Part shown: positions 48,374 to 57,226 of the stretch, piece after piece
How positions within the stretch are numbered: the stretch's first letter is position 1
Layout of the letters: every line of letters begins with the position of its first letter
Source: Roseateles_B sp041906185
GTDB taxonomy: Bacteria > Pseudomonadota > Gammaproteobacteria > Burkholderiales > Burkholderiaceae_C
Length of the DNA: 64,000 nt
Direction: 5' to 3'
Assembly: GCA_041906185.1 (NCBI GenBank)
Contig: JAYRJQ010000018.1
Span: forward strand, 1-64,000
Made by a program: the position numbers and the translations under genes
Notes under the pieces: generated by a model
What the model saw: only the letters and a program-made list of their open reading frames with translations
The model's database searches: none
Told to the model about the DNA's origin: nothing

Positions 48374-49972
48374 TCAATGCGAGGTGCCTTCCTCGCGGCT
48401 GATCTTGTTCCAGACGTTGTACTTGCCCACCGGCTTGCTCATGGGCAGGCGCTTGAGCTCCTTGAAGCTCCGGGCGTCGTACACGATCAGCGCGCCGTCC
48501 ATCTCCCACAGGCTGGCCAGCACGTAGCGGCCGTCCTTGGTGAACTCGACGTGGGCCAGCGTCTTGCCCGGCTCGCGCACCTGCGCGACGACCTCCAGCG
48601 TGGCCTTGTCGATGATGCTCAGCGTGTCCTTGGCCGTGGGGCTCATCATGGAATCCGTCCAGGCATAGGGGCTCTGCGCGTGGCTGCGCATGAAGAAGCC
48701 CGGGCCCGGCGTGACGATCTCCTTCACGAGCTGCCAGCTCTTGAGGTCCACCACGCTGATGCGCCCGTCCTTCAGGTTCGGGCTGGCCAGCAGGCGGCGC
48801 CCCTCGCGGGTGAAGCTGATGCCGGACCCCAGGTGCGGCAGCCCGGGAATGGGCAGCTCGGCGATCTTCTTGCGCACGTCCAGGTTGACGACCTGCCCCA
48901 GGCTGCCGCCGCCCTCGCGGGGGCGGGCGGAGCCCAGCACGTGGGCGTAGCTGTCGTCGAAGAAGAAGTCGTCCAGCGGCTCCTCCAGCAGCGTGCGGCG
49001 AATGTTCTGGTAGCCCGGCGTGGGCAGGGATTCGCCCATCTTGTAGTCGTGCACATAGCCCTCGTGGATGGGCTCGGCCTTGGGGTCGTAGCTGATCTCC
49101 CAGAGCTCGGGCAGGTCCTTGAGCGCCACGACGAAGCTCTTGCGCGGCGTGGCGTCGTACACCGCCGAGACCCGCGAGCTCTGCGCGCCGTCGCGGCTCT
49201 GGGCCGCGTAGCTGCGCACCAGCTTCAGGTCGGCATCGAAGAGCACGGCGTTGCGCGGCAGGTAGTTCGCCGCCATCACCCAGCGGCCATCGGCGCTCAC
49301 GGCCACATTGCGCATGTTGAGCCCCGCGCGCACCTCGGCCACCAGCTTCAGGTTCCAGAGGTCGTACTTGCTGATCCAGCCGTCGCGCGAGCCGAAAAAC
49401 ACATAGCGGCCATCGGGCGTGAACTTCGGCCCGCCATGCAGCGCATAGCGGCTCGCGAAGCGGTGCAGCACCTCGAAGCGGTCACCGTCGACCAGGCTCA
49501 CGTGGTGATCCCCGCCCTCCACCACCACGAAGAGGTTCATGGGGTCGGCCTTCCACTGCGGCTTCGCGGGCCAGCGGGTGCTGGCGGCGTCGATGCTGCG
49601 GGAGGCCTCGATGTCGGCGTCCGTCCAGCGGGGCAGCACGGGCGGCGGCGCGTAGACGAAGGCCTGCAGCGCCTGGATCTCGGCCTCGCTCAGCTGCGCG
49701 CCGAAGGCCGGCATCTGCGTCGCCGCGCGGCCGTTGCGGATCACGGCCAGCGCCTCGGGCTTGCGCAGGCGCTCCAGGCTCTCGGGCAGCAGCGCCGGGC
49801 CCATGCCGCCGGTGCGCTCGGCGCCGTGGCAGCTCACGCAGTGCTGCTGGTAGAGCGCCGCGGCCGAGGGCGGGCGGGGGGCGTCTTCCGCCGCGCGGGC
49901 GTAGTCGAGGCCCACCATCACGAGGCCGGCCGCCAGGAGCAGCTTGCAGAGGGACTTGATGTGTTCGTTCAT
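48374..49972 (-). CDS. nirN: NirN, cytochrome c / d1-type protein
   Basis: Periplasmic NirS-like protein, 532 aa. In Pseudomonas, NirN is a dihydro-heme d1 dehydrogenase that finishes heme d1 and helps deliver it to NirS. A signal peptide (LLLAAGLVMVGLDYARA) precedes a c-type heme site C45-VS-C48-H49; an eight-bladed d1 propeller follows (MNLFVVVEGGDHHVSLVDGDRF..GGPKFTPDGRYVFFGSRDGWISKYDL). It overlaps the nirJ stop (ATGA). Last gene of the nir operon. Assigned NirN rather than NirS because the complete nirS lies upstream and the N-terminal region is shorter. Confidence 0.88.
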   Translation of the reverse strand: MNEHIKSLCKLLLAAGLVMVGLDYARAAEDAPRPPSAAALYQQHCVSCHGAERTGGMGPALLPESLERLRKPEALAVIRNGRAATQMPAFGAQLSEAEIQALQAFVYAPPPVLPRWTDADIEASRSIDAASTRWPAKPQWKADPMNLFVVVEGGDHHVSLVDGDRFEVLHRFASRYALHGGPKFTPDGRYVFFGSRDGWISKYDLWNLKLVAEVRAGLNMRNVAVSADGRWVMAANYLPRNAVLFDADLKLVRSYAAQSRDGAQSSRVSAVYDATPRKSFVVALKDLPELWEISYDPKAEPIHEGYVHDYKMGESLPTPGYQNIRRTLLEEPLDDFFFDDSYAHVLGSARPREGGGSLGQVVNLDVRKKIAELPIPGLPHLGSGISFTREGRRLLASPNLKDGRISVVDLKSWQLVKEIVTPGPGFFMRSHAQSPYAWTDSMMSPTAKDTLSIIDKATLEVVAQVREPGKTLAHVEFTKDGRYVLASLWEMDGALIVYDARSFKELKRLPMSKPVGKYNVWNKISREEGTSH

Positions 49973-51216
49973 GCGGACAGCACCTCGATGATGCGGCGCT
50001 TGCCGCTGAAGGGCGTGAGCTCGACGCGCGCCAGGCGGCTCGCCGCCTCGGGCGAGAGGCCGATCTCGTTGTCGTCCAGGTAGCAGCCCGGGTCCTCGGC
50101 CCAGTAGTCGCCGGTGAGCTGGTGCGCGCGCACTCGCGTGTTGCCGCCGCACAGCGCGAAGTGCTGGCACTCGGCGCAGCGGCCCTTGACCGGGCGCGGA
50201 TGCATCTTGAGGCCGTCCATCAGCGGGTCGCTGCGGTCGCTCCAGATCTCGGAGAACGGCCGCTGGCGCACATTGCCCAGCGGGTGGTGCCCCCACATGG
50301 TGTCGGGGTGGACCTCGCCCTGGCTGTCGATGTTGGCCACGCCGACGCCGGAGGCATTGCCGCCCCAGGCCACGAGGCGCGCGCGCAGCGCAGCCTGCCA
50401 CTGCGGCCATCGCCGGCCGACCCAGGCCAGCAGGTAGGCGGCATCGGCGTCGTTGTTGCCGGTGACGTAGTCGCGCGTGCTGCCGGCCTCGGCATCGGCC
50501 CAGGCGGTCTCGAAGAGCAGGTCCAGCGCCTGGCGGGTCGCCTCGAAGTGGGCGTCGCGGCCGCGGTGGATGTTGCCGCGGCCGGCGTAGTTCAGGTGCG
50601 AGAAGTAGAACTTGTCCACGCCCTCGTCCTTCATCAGCTGCAGCAGGAAGGGGAAGTCCTGGCCGTTCAAATCGGTGAAGGTGTAGCGCAGGCCCGTCTT
50701 GACGCCGCGCTCGTGCAGCAGACGGATGCCGGCCATCGACTCGTCATAGGCCCCGACCTTGCGGCGGAAGCGGTCGTGCGTGTCGCGGCTGCCGTCGATG
50801 CTGACGCCCACGTAGTCGAACTGCTGCGCCGCGATGCGGTCCGCCATCGCAGCGTCGATCATCGTGCCGTTGCTGGAGAGCGCCGTGTAGAAGCCCATGC
50901 CCTGCGCGCGGCTGGCGATCTCGAAGAGCTGCGGGTGCAGCAGCGGCTCGCCACCAGAGAGGATCAGCACCGGCACGCCATAGGCCTTCAGGTCGTCCAT
51001 GACCCTGCAGATCTCCTCGTGGCTCAGCTCGCCGGGGTAATGGTGATCGGCGGACAGCGCGTAGCAGTGCTTGCAGGTGAGGTTGCAGCGGCGGGTGAGG
51101 TTCCAGATCACGACGGGGCGCGTCTCGCCGCCCGAGCCCATGCGGCGCGGCGCGGGATAGACGCCCTCGCGCTCGGCCTGGGCGATCTCACGCAGGTATT
51201 GGCTGATGCGAAGCAT
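49969..51216 (-). CDS. nirJ: NirJ, radical SAM heme d1 biosynthesis enzyme
   Basis: Radical SAM protein, 415 aa, acting on 12,18-didecarboxysiroheme to install the d1 oxo groups. The SAM cluster motif C44-NLT-C48-KH-C51 is visible, with the LSGGEPLL motif. A C-terminal SPASM-like cysteine set is present (GRCAECQHFALCGGNTRVRA..DPGCYL). GGAGGA stands before the ATG at 51216. Reading frame is open further upstream, but this start is coupled to the nirH stop. Confidence 0.94.
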   Translation of the reverse strand: MLRISQYLREIAQAEREGVYPAPRRMGSGGETRPVVIWNLTRRCNLTCKHCYALSADHHYPGELSHEEICRVMDDLKAYGVPVLILSGGEPLLHPQLFEIASRAQGMGFYTALSSNGTMIDAAMADRIAAQQFDYVGVSIDGSRDTHDRFRRKVGAYDESMAGIRLLHERGVKTGLRYTFTDLNGQDFPFLLQLMKDEGVDKFYFSHLNYAGRGNIHRGRDAHFEATRQALDLLFETAWADAEAGSTRDYVTGNNDADAAYLLAWVGRRWPQWQAALRARLVAWGGNASGVGVANIDSQGEVHPDTMWGHHPLGNVRQRPFSEIWSDRSDPLMDGLKMHPRPVKGRCAECQHFALCGGNTRVRAHQLTGDYWAEDPGCYLDDNEIGLSPEAASRLARVELTPFSGKRRIIEVLSA

Positions 51217-51218
51217 GT

Positions 51219-51743
51219 TCAGTCCTCCTGGGATGCGGGGCGGCTGGCCAGGCGCAGGCCGGTCTTCTTCAGGATGGCGCTGCTGTAGAGGATGTCGTGG
51301 GCGCGGCAGGCGTCGCCCAGCAGCGTGCGGATCTCCTGCGCCTGCGCTTCCACCTCCTCGCGGCTGCGGCCGTGCAGCATGGCGAAGAGGTTGTAGGGCC
51401 ACTCGGGCAGATGGCGCGGGCGGCGGTAGCAGTGACTGACGCAGGCCAGGCTGCCGATGCGTTCGCCGACCTCGTCGACCAGCGCATCGTCCACGTCCCA
51501 CACCGTCATGCCATTGGCCAGATAGCCCAGGCGGTAGTGGTTGGGCACGGCGCCGATGCGTCGGATCAGGCCGCGGTCCTGCATGTCCTGCAGCAGCTGC
51601 AGGACCTCCGTCTCGGTGATGCCCAGCAGCGCGCCCAGCGCCTCGTAAGGCTTGGCGACGAGGGGCAGGCCTTGCTGGGTGGCGGCGATGAGATGGCGCT
51701 CCAGCGCACTGAGCTGGGCGGGTGCCTTCAAGGCGGCGTTCAT
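51219..51743 (-). CDS. nirH: NirH, siroheme decarboxylase subunit
   Basis: AsnC/Lrp-like protein, 174 aa, of the NirDLGH siroheme decarboxylase complex that makes 12,18-didecarboxysiroheme. Winged-helix N-terminus (LSALERHLIAATQQGLPLVAKPYEALGALLGITETEVLQLLQDMQDRGLIRRIGAV) and a C-terminal domain with CYRRPRHLPEWPYNLFAMLHGRS. Start ATG 51743 overlaps the nirG stop. It keeps the conserved histidine/arginine-rich loop typical of the complex. Confidence 0.93.
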   Translation of the reverse strand: MNAALKAPAQLSALERHLIAATQQGLPLVAKPYEALGALLGITETEVLQLLQDMQDRGLIRRIGAVPNHYRLGYLANGMTVWDVDDALVDEVGERIGSLACVSHCYRRPRHLPEWPYNLFAMLHGRSREEVEAQAQEIRTLLGDACRAHDILYSSAILKKTGLRLASRPASQED

Positions 51744-52246
51744 GGGCGGGCCTCCATCGTGGCGCGGGCCGGCAGGTGCAGGCCCACGAAGAACTCGCGT
51801 TCCTTGGGGAAGGCCCAGACCTTGAGGCCGGTCTCGGCCTCGATGGCATGGACCACGCGCGTGATGTCCGATGCCTGCTCGGTGGCCAGCACGAACCACA
51901 TGTTCAGCAGGTGCTCGCGCCGGTAGTTGTGGGCGACCTCGGGATGCGCATTGACCAGGGCCGTGACGGCCTCGTAGCGTTCCTGCGGCACTTGCAGCGC
52001 GGCCAGCACGAAGCGCCCCCCGGCGCGCTCGATCTGGAACAGCGGGCCGAAGCGGGTCAGCGTGCCCTCGCCCAGCAGGCGGTGCAGGCGCTCGAGCAGC
52101 TCGTCCTCGCTGCAGCCCAGCTCCTCGGCGACGGCGGCGAAGGGCCGCGCCACCAGGGGCAGCTCGCCCTGCAGGCGGTTGATCAGCGCCGCATCGAGGG
52201 CGTCGAGGCGCGCCAGGCTGCGGCGCGCGGCGGATGGCTCATGCAT
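51740..52246 (-). CDS. nirG: NirG, siroheme decarboxylase subunit
   Basis: 168-aa homologue of NirH/NirD/NirL. N-terminal HTH (LDALDAALINRLQGELPLVARPFAAVAEELGCSEDELLERLHRLLGEGTLTRFGPL) and a C-terminal domain with VAHNYRREHLLNMWFVLATE. AGGAG lies 7 bases before the ATG at 52246, preferred to the ATG at 52252 with 1-base spacing. It overlaps the nirDL stop by 8 bases. Confidence 0.93.
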   Translation of the reverse strand: MHEPSAARRSLARLDALDAALINRLQGELPLVARPFAAVAEELGCSEDELLERLHRLLGEGTLTRFGPLFQIERAGGRFVLAALQVPQERYEAVTALVNAHPEVAHNYRREHLLNMWFVLATEQASDITRVVHAIEAETGLKVWAFPKEREFFVGLHLPARATMEARP

Positions 52247-53282
52247 GGGCATACTCCTGTGCCGGCGCAACCACGGCCATGGCCGGCAGCGCGTCGACGA
52301 AATAGCCCGAGCCGCACTGCTTGAAGCGCCGGCGGCTGAACAGCTGGGCCTGGGGGAAGGCATGAAGGCCGGCGGCCTCGCGAGCGGCGTCCAGCGCCGC
52401 ACGCACGGCGTCGCGCTCGCGGCCATGGATCATGCAGAAGAGGTTGAAGGGCCAGCCCGGTCCGCGCTCGCGGCGATAGCACAGGGTGACGCCGGGCTGC
52501 TGCGCGAGCACCCGGGCGTGCGCGTCGATCTCGTCGTCCGGCACATCGAAGACGCACATCGCGTTGCTGGCAATGCCGAGCTCGTGGTGGCGCACGATGA
52601 CGCCGAAGCGCCGCAGCACGCCCTCATCCAGCCAGGTCTGCAGCGTGGCCAGCACCTCGGACTCGCGCCAGCCCAGGGCCTCCGCCCAGGCCGCGTAGGG
52701 CCGGGGCTGCAGCGGCAGGCCCTGCTCCAGCAAGGCCGCCAGGGGCCGCTGACCGGCGTCGAGGGCCCGCACGCGCGCCGGCTGGGTCGCGCCCGCCGGC
52801 ACCGGCGCCGGCCCGCGCGCCCGCAGGTCGAAGCCCAGGTTGATGCGGTAGGGCCGCACCATGGGCAGGCGCAGGGCCTGCAGGCCGCAGCGCTGCTCCA
52901 GCTCGAGCAGGCGCTGCTCGATCCAGTCCCGCGAGGGCCCGGTGATGACGAACCACAGCGAGTAGGCATGCTCGCGCTCATAGTTGTGATTGACGCCCGG
53001 CACCGCGTTGACCAGGGCCGCCACGGCCTCCAGCCGCTCCGGCGGCACGGCCAGCGCGCACAGCAGCCCTGCCCCGCCCGAGCCCGGCGCGAAGACGCCG
53101 CCCAGCCGCGAGACCGAGCCCTGGCTCACGGCCTGAGCCAGCTGCTCGATCACCACCGCCTCGCTGCAGCCGTAGCGCCGCCCCATGGCCTCGAAAGGTT
53201 GGCTGATCAACGGCAGGCGCTGCTGCCAGTCATTCAGCAGGGCTTCGCGCAGCGGCGCGGGGCCGAGGGTCCGTGCGTTCAC
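52239..53282 (-). CDS. nirDL: NirDL fusion, siroheme decarboxylase
   Basis: A 347-aa protein in which two NirD/NirL-type AsnC-like modules are joined in one chain. First module: LISQPFEAMGRRYGCSEAVVIEQLAQAVSQGSVSRLGGVFAPG and VNHNYEREHAYSLWFVITG. A linker of about 30 residues follows (LRARGPAPVPAGATQPARV). Second module: LPLQPRPYAAWAEALGWRESEVLATLQTWLDEGVLRRFGVIVRHHELG and CYRRERGPGWPFNLFCMIHGRE. It begins with a GTG overlapping the nirF stop (GTGA). Fused NirDL is known in other beta- and gammaproteobacteria. Confidence 0.93.
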   Translation of the reverse strand: MNARTLGPAPLREALLNDWQQRLPLISQPFEAMGRRYGCSEAVVIEQLAQAVSQGSVSRLGGVFAPGSGGAGLLCALAVPPERLEAVAALVNAVPGVNHNYEREHAYSLWFVITGPSRDWIEQRLLELEQRCGLQALRLPMVRPYRINLGFDLRARGPAPVPAGATQPARVRALDAGQRPLAALLEQGLPLQPRPYAAWAEALGWRESEVLATLQTWLDEGVLRRFGVIVRHHELGIASNAMCVFDVPDDEIDAHARVLAQQPGVTLCYRRERGPGWPFNLFCMIHGRERDAVRAALDAAREAAGLHAFPQAQLFSRRRFKQCGSGYFVDALPAMAVVAPAQEYAHA

Positions 53283-54508
53283 AGGCCCACCTTGCCCGCC
53301 CGGCTCGTGAAAAAGATGCCGCTGGGCGAAGAAGACTCCAGCGTCGCCAGCGTCTGGAAGCTGGCGGTGTCGATCACCGAGACGCGGTTTGCATCGCGCG
53401 AGGAGATCCACACGGCCTCGCCGCGCGGCGTGAACTCCATGTGCAGCACGGCCTTGCCGGGGCTCAGGGTCTGCACGATCTGGCGGGTCTGGGTGTCGAT
53501 CACCTGCACGCGGTCGTAGTCGGGCACGGCGAAGTTGACCCACACCTGGCGGCCGTCCGGGCGGGCCATCACGAAGACGGGCTGGCCCTGCACGGGGATG
53601 CGGCCGACCTCGCGCCAGGTCTCGGTGTCCACCACCAGCACCTCGTGCCGACCGATGGCGGGCAGGTAGGCGTGGCGGCCGGCCACGGCCCAGCCGCGCA
53701 GGTGCGGCATCTTGAAGACGGGCAGCGGCTCCTGGCCGCGGCCGTAGCCCCCGAGGATGCGCTCGACACGCGGCTCGGCGGCCCAGAGGTCGATCTTGGC
53801 GAGGCCGTCCTCGCCGAAGAGGCCGGCGATGTAATGGCGGCCGTCGGGCGTCACCAGCGCGTCGTAGGGCTGGCGGCCGATGCCACGGAATTTCTGCAGC
53901 TTCGGCGTGCGCGGGTCGGCCAGGTCGGCGACCCAGATCTCGTCGGCGTCGAAGAGCGCGTAGATGAAGCGCTGGCCGGGCAGGTCCGCCAGTCCCACCA
54001 CGCGCGAGAACTTGCCGGGGGCGTACTCGGCGGGGATGTCGGCCAGGGGCTTCAGCGTCTCGGCGTCGAAGACCTTGATGCCGCCGGGCTGGTAGTTCTG
54101 CGCGACCACGAGGCGGCCATCCTGCGAGATCGCCCCGCCGATGGAGTTGCCCGCCTGCTGCACGCGGGCCTCGATGCGGCGTTCGCCCAGGTTCACCTTG
54201 CTCAGCGCGCCGTCGCGGCCAAAGACATAGGCATGCAGGCCGTCGCGCGCGTACACGATGGACGCGTGGGACAGATCGCCCAGCCCCTCGATGCGGCCCA
54301 GCACGCGGCGGCTGCTGGTGTTGACCACCTGCAGGCGGCCGTCGGCGCGCTCGACCACGAGGCCGAGATCGCCCGTGCCCAGCCAGCGCTCCGCCGGCAC
54401 GGAGGGCGCGGCTGTGGGCGGCGTCTGGGCGCAGGCGGCCATCAAGGCCAGTACCAGCGCGGACGCCAGACCGCGGAGGCCTGCGAGGCCCGGGCGTGTG
54501 ATGTTCAT
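53279..54508 (-). CDS. nirF: NirF, heme d1 biosynthesis lipoprotein
   Basis: Periplasmic d1-type beta-propeller, 409 aa, required for a late step of heme d1 synthesis; homologous to the d1 domain of NirS but without heme c. The lipobox ALVLALMAACAQ suggests membrane anchoring. Propeller signatures: HASIVYARDGLHAYVFGRDGALSKVNL, GGAISQDGRLVVAQNYQPGGIKVFD and MEFTPRGEAVWISSRDANRVSVIDT. The start ATG 54508 overlaps the nirC stop (ATGA). The open frame continues upstream through nirC and nirM as a shadow. Confidence 0.94.
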   Translation of the reverse strand: MNITRPGLAGLRGLASALVLALMAACAQTPPTAAPSVPAERWLGTGDLGLVVERADGRLQVVNTSSRRVLGRIEGLGDLSHASIVYARDGLHAYVFGRDGALSKVNLGERRIEARVQQAGNSIGGAISQDGRLVVAQNYQPGGIKVFDAETLKPLADIPAEYAPGKFSRVVGLADLPGQRFIYALFDADEIWVADLADPRTPKLQKFRGIGRQPYDALVTPDGRHYIAGLFGEDGLAKIDLWAAEPRVERILGGYGRGQEPLPVFKMPHLRGWAVAGRHAYLPAIGRHEVLVVDTETWREVGRIPVQGQPVFVMARPDGRQVWVNFAVPDYDRVQVIDTQTRQIVQTLSPGKAVLHMEFTPRGEAVWISSRDANRVSVIDTASFQTLATLESSSPSGIFFTSRAGKVGL

Positions 54509-54864
54509 GGTTGTCTCCTCGACACCGCCGCCGCGGGCGTGCCGGCGCCGACGGGCGCGGGGCTCAGCAACTGCAGCGCCAGCCAGTCGGCCTCGTCGCT
54601 GCTGAGCATGCTTTTCCAGGGCGGCATGGGCGTGCCGGGCCGGCCGTGGAAGATGGTGGCGCTGAGGCTCTGCCAGGGCTTGCCCTGCAGCGCGTCGGCC
54701 GTGAGGGCCGGCCCCAGGCCACCGGTGAGGCGCATGCCGTGGCAGGACCCGCAGTCCTGGCGCAGCATGCGCAGCAGCTCGGTCTGACGCTCGGGCGCAG
54801 GCTCGGCCCGGCCGGACATCGGCCAGGCCAGGACCAGCAGGAGCAGACAGACCGTGCCGCGCAT
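54505..54864 (-). CDS. nirC: NirC, cytochrome c55x
   Basis: Small periplasmic monoheme cytochrome, 119 aa, thought to donate electrons in heme d1 synthesis or to NirS. Signal peptide (CLLLLVLAWPMSGRA), heme site C38-GS-C41-H42, and a methionine-containing segment PGTPMPPWKSMLSSDEADWL likely supplying the sixth ligand. Overlaps nirF by 4 bases and follows nirM by 6. Confidence 0.9.
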   Translation of the reverse strand: MRGTVCLLLLVLAWPMSGRAEPAPERQTELLRMLRQDCGSCHGMRLTGGLGPALTADALQGKPWQSLSATIFHGRPGTPMPPWKSMLSSDEADWLALQLLSPAPVGAGTPAAAVSRRQP

Positions 54865-54870
54865 GGGCGC

Positions 54871-55176
54871 TCAGCTCTTCAGGATCTGCTCGACGGCGGC
54901 CTTCAGGTCGCCATCGCTGATCTTGTCCGGACCGACCGGGGCCATGGGGATCGGGCCGAAGGTGCCGGAACCGCCCTTGCGGACCTTCTCCATCAGCTTG
55001 GCCGTGACGTCCTGGCCCTTGTACTTGGCCGCGATGTCCTTGAAGGCCGGACCCACCACCTTCTTGTCCTTGCTGTGGCAGGCCATGCAACCGGCCTTGT
55101 TCATGGCCTCGTCCACGTCGGCATGCGCCGTCACGGCGGCGAGGCCCAGGCTCAGGGTGATCAACAACGCTTTCAT
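54871..55176 (-). CDS. nirM: Cytochrome c551/c8, NirM
   Basis: Periplasmic electron carrier to nitrite reductase, 101 aa including a signal peptide ending TAHA. Heme site C30-MA-C33-H34, axial Met78 in GPIPMAPVG, and the class I c8 pattern GPAFKDIAAKYKG. Lies 156 bases after nirS, beyond a 75-bp repeat. Confidence 0.93.
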   Translation of the reverse strand: MKALLITLSLGLAAVTAHADVDEAMNKAGCMACHSKDKKVVGPAFKDIAAKYKGQDVTAKLMEKVRKGGSGTFGPIPMAPVGPDKISDGDLKAAVEQILKS

Positions 55177-55256
55177 GTGTGCTCCTTGACTGCTTGTCTT
55201 GAAGACCGCCCCAGCCTTCGGTCGAAGGTCGGGGTCAGGTCTTGCTCATCGGAAAG

Positions 55257-55330
55257 TCAGGGAAGCGCCGGGCCGCCCCACGCTTCCCTGCCCCCTCGGG
55301 GGGCCTGGCACCACGTGCCAGGTCTGGGGG
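55257..55330 (-). repeat. 75-bp dispersed palindromic repeat, copy B
   Basis: Minus-strand copy of the block at 10967-11041. It shares CCCCCAGACCTG, the TGCCAGGCCCCCCGAGGGGGCA core and the GGAAGC/GCTTCC hairpin arms, with the last part differing at a few bases. It begins 3 bases after the nirS stop. A GGGGTCAGGTCTTGC element at 55231-55245 follows it. Confidence 0.75.
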
Positions 55331-55332
55331 CC

Positions 55333-57066
55333 TCAGTACACGTCGTGCTGGGTGTTGTAGACGTTGAAGTGGCCCGTCGGCGTGATCAGGCGCGGGTCCT
55401 TGATCACGGCCTTGAGCTTCAGCGTCTTGTCGTCGACGACCACCAGGGCGGACTGCTTGTCCTTGGCGGACCAGACGGCGAACCACACCTCGTCACCGGC
55501 CTTGTTGAACTCGGGCTGCACGACGCGCTGGGCGCCGCCGTCCGAGATGCCGGCCCATTCGGCGATGGGCAGCACGGTGTAGCCCTTGTCCAGGTTCTTG
55601 ATGTCGAACACGGCCACGGACTTGGACAGCGCGGGATCCGGGTTCAGCGGCGTGTCCACGTACAAGTGCTGGCTCTTCGGGTGGCTCTTCAGGAACAGCG
55701 AACCGCCGCCCTGGCCCTTGAGCACGGCCACCTGCTTGAAGGCGTACTGCTTGTGGCCCTTCGGGTCGGTGGCGATCAGGGAGATGCTGTCACCGCCCAG
55801 GTGGCCGGTGGACCACACGGGACCGAACTTCGGATGGATGAAGTTGGCGCCGCGACCCGGGTGGGGAATCTTGTCCACGTCGATCAGGGCGGCCAGCTTG
55901 CCTTCCTTGGCGTCCACCGCGGCAATCTTGTTGCTCTGGTTGGCCGCGACCATGAAGTAGCGCTTGCTGGAGTCCCAGCCGCCGTCATGCAGGAAGCGGG
56001 CGGTGCCGATCTCGGTGGTCTTGAGCGCGTTGAGGTCGGAGTAGTCGACCATCAGCGTCTTGCCCGTCTCCTTGACGTTCACGACGAACTCGGGCTTGAA
56101 GTGCGAGGCCACGATGGAGGCCACGCGCGGCTCCGGGTGGTACTCCTGCTTGTCCACCGTCATGCCGCGGGTCGCGACGATCTTCAGCGGCTCGAGCGTG
56201 TCGCCCTTCATGATCACGAACTGGGGCGGCCAGTAGCTGCCGGCGATGGCGAGCTTGTCCTCGTAGCCCTTGTACTTGGAGGTGTCGACCGAGCGGGCTT
56301 CCAGGCCCACGCGGATCTCGGCCACGTTGTCCGGCTTCTCCATCCACAGGTCGATCATGTTGACCTTGGCGTCGCGGCCGATCACGAAGAGGTAGCGGCC
56401 CGAGGCGGAAGTGCGCGAGATGTGCACCGCGTAGCCGGTCTTCACGATGTTGATGATCTGCTTCGTGTCGCCGTCGATCAGCGCGACTTCGCCGGTGTCA
56501 CGCAGCGTGGTCGAGAAGATGTTGTCGATGTTGTAGCTGTTCATCTTCTTGGTCGGCCGCTTGGACGGGTCGATCAAGAGCTTCCAGGTGGCCTTCATCT
56601 GCTCCATCCCGAACTCGGGCGGGGTGGGAGGGTCCTGCTGGATGTAGCGGGCCATCAGATCGACTTCCTTGTCGTTCATCTCGCCCGAGGTCAGCCAGTT
56701 GGGCATGCCGGCGGCCGAGCCGTAGGCAATGAAGACCTTGAGGTAGTCGGTGCCCTTGGCCAGGGTGATGTCCGGCGTCAGCGGCTTGCCGGTGGCACCC
56801 TTGCGCAGCACGCCGTGGCAGCCGGCGCAGCGCTCGAAGTAGATCTTGCGACCCTGCTCGAACTCCGCCTGCGTCATGGCGGGAGCCTTGGGGTTGCTGC
56901 TCTGGTACATCGGCTCGCTGGCCAGGGGGGACGCGCCCGCCTGGTAGTTCACCTCCGCGGGGGTCACGCTCTTCTTGCCATCCTCTGCCTGGGCATTCAG
57001 GCTGGCCAGCAGGGCCACGGCGGCCAGGCTGATCACGGCGAACCGGGGACTTTGCAGTGTCTTCAT
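55333..57066 (-). CDS. nirS: Cytochrome cd1 nitrite reductase
   Basis: Periplasmic respiratory enzyme reducing nitrite to NO, 577 aa. Signal peptide (FAVISLAAVALLASLNAQA), c-type heme site C80-AG-C83-H84 and an eight-bladed d1-heme propeller (DIDKIPHPGRGANFIHP..HLGGDSISLIATDPKG). Conserved histidines in HFKPEF and EYHPEP are near the family's d1 pocket. Start ATG at 57066 (MKTLQSPRF) matches the signal peptide; the frame is open 120 bases further. It is the first gene of the nir operon, preceded by the FNR/DNR box at 57213. Confidence 0.97.
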   Translation of the reverse strand: MKTLQSPRFAVISLAAVALLASLNAQAEDGKKSVTPAEVNYQAGASPLASEPMYQSSNPKAPAMTQAEFEQGRKIYFERCAGCHGVLRKGATGKPLTPDITLAKGTDYLKVFIAYGSAAGMPNWLTSGEMNDKEVDLMARYIQQDPPTPPEFGMEQMKATWKLLIDPSKRPTKKMNSYNIDNIFSTTLRDTGEVALIDGDTKQIINIVKTGYAVHISRTSASGRYLFVIGRDAKVNMIDLWMEKPDNVAEIRVGLEARSVDTSKYKGYEDKLAIAGSYWPPQFVIMKGDTLEPLKIVATRGMTVDKQEYHPEPRVASIVASHFKPEFVVNVKETGKTLMVDYSDLNALKTTEIGTARFLHDGGWDSSKRYFMVAANQSNKIAAVDAKEGKLAALIDVDKIPHPGRGANFIHPKFGPVWSTGHLGGDSISLIATDPKGHKQYAFKQVAVLKGQGGGSLFLKSHPKSQHLYVDTPLNPDPALSKSVAVFDIKNLDKGYTVLPIAEWAGISDGGAQRVVQPEFNKAGDEVWFAVWSAKDKQSALVVVDDKTLKLKAVIKDPRLITPTGHFNVYNTQHDVY

Positions 57067-57212
57067 CACTCCACTCCGACAGGGACGGGGCCCGACAACT
57101 TGTGGGCGGCGCCCCAGAGGCAGCACATCGTCCAGACTTTGCTGGGCTCGGCAGGGGCTGCGTGTGCCTGATTCGAGCGAGGTCATCGTCCCGCCGCGCG
57201 CGCCTGGCGTCC

Positions 57213-57226
57213 TTGAACTGGTTCAA
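57213..57226. promoter_or_regulatory. FNR/DNR box shared by nirS and nirE
   Basis: TTGAACTGGTTCAA matches the TTGAN-N4-NTCAA palindrome. Rightward, CACAAT (57249-57254) is centred 32 bases from the box centre, exactly class II activator geometry (-41.5), giving a start near 57261 and a 16-base leader to nirE. Leftward, GACGAT (57185-57190) has the same distance for nirS. One box could therefore serve both directions. Confidence 0.75.

Noticed and set aside
48374..50410. Extension of nirN upstream of its ATG to give a 678-residue protein
   Set aside because: The extra residues are the antisense-frame shadow of nirJ. The signal peptide starts at 49972 and the ATGA overlap with nirJ fixes the start.
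53279..55090. Longer nirF frame reading through nirC and nirM
   Set aside because: nirC and nirM are clear cytochrome genes in another frame, and nirF has its own lipoprotein signal at the 54508 start.
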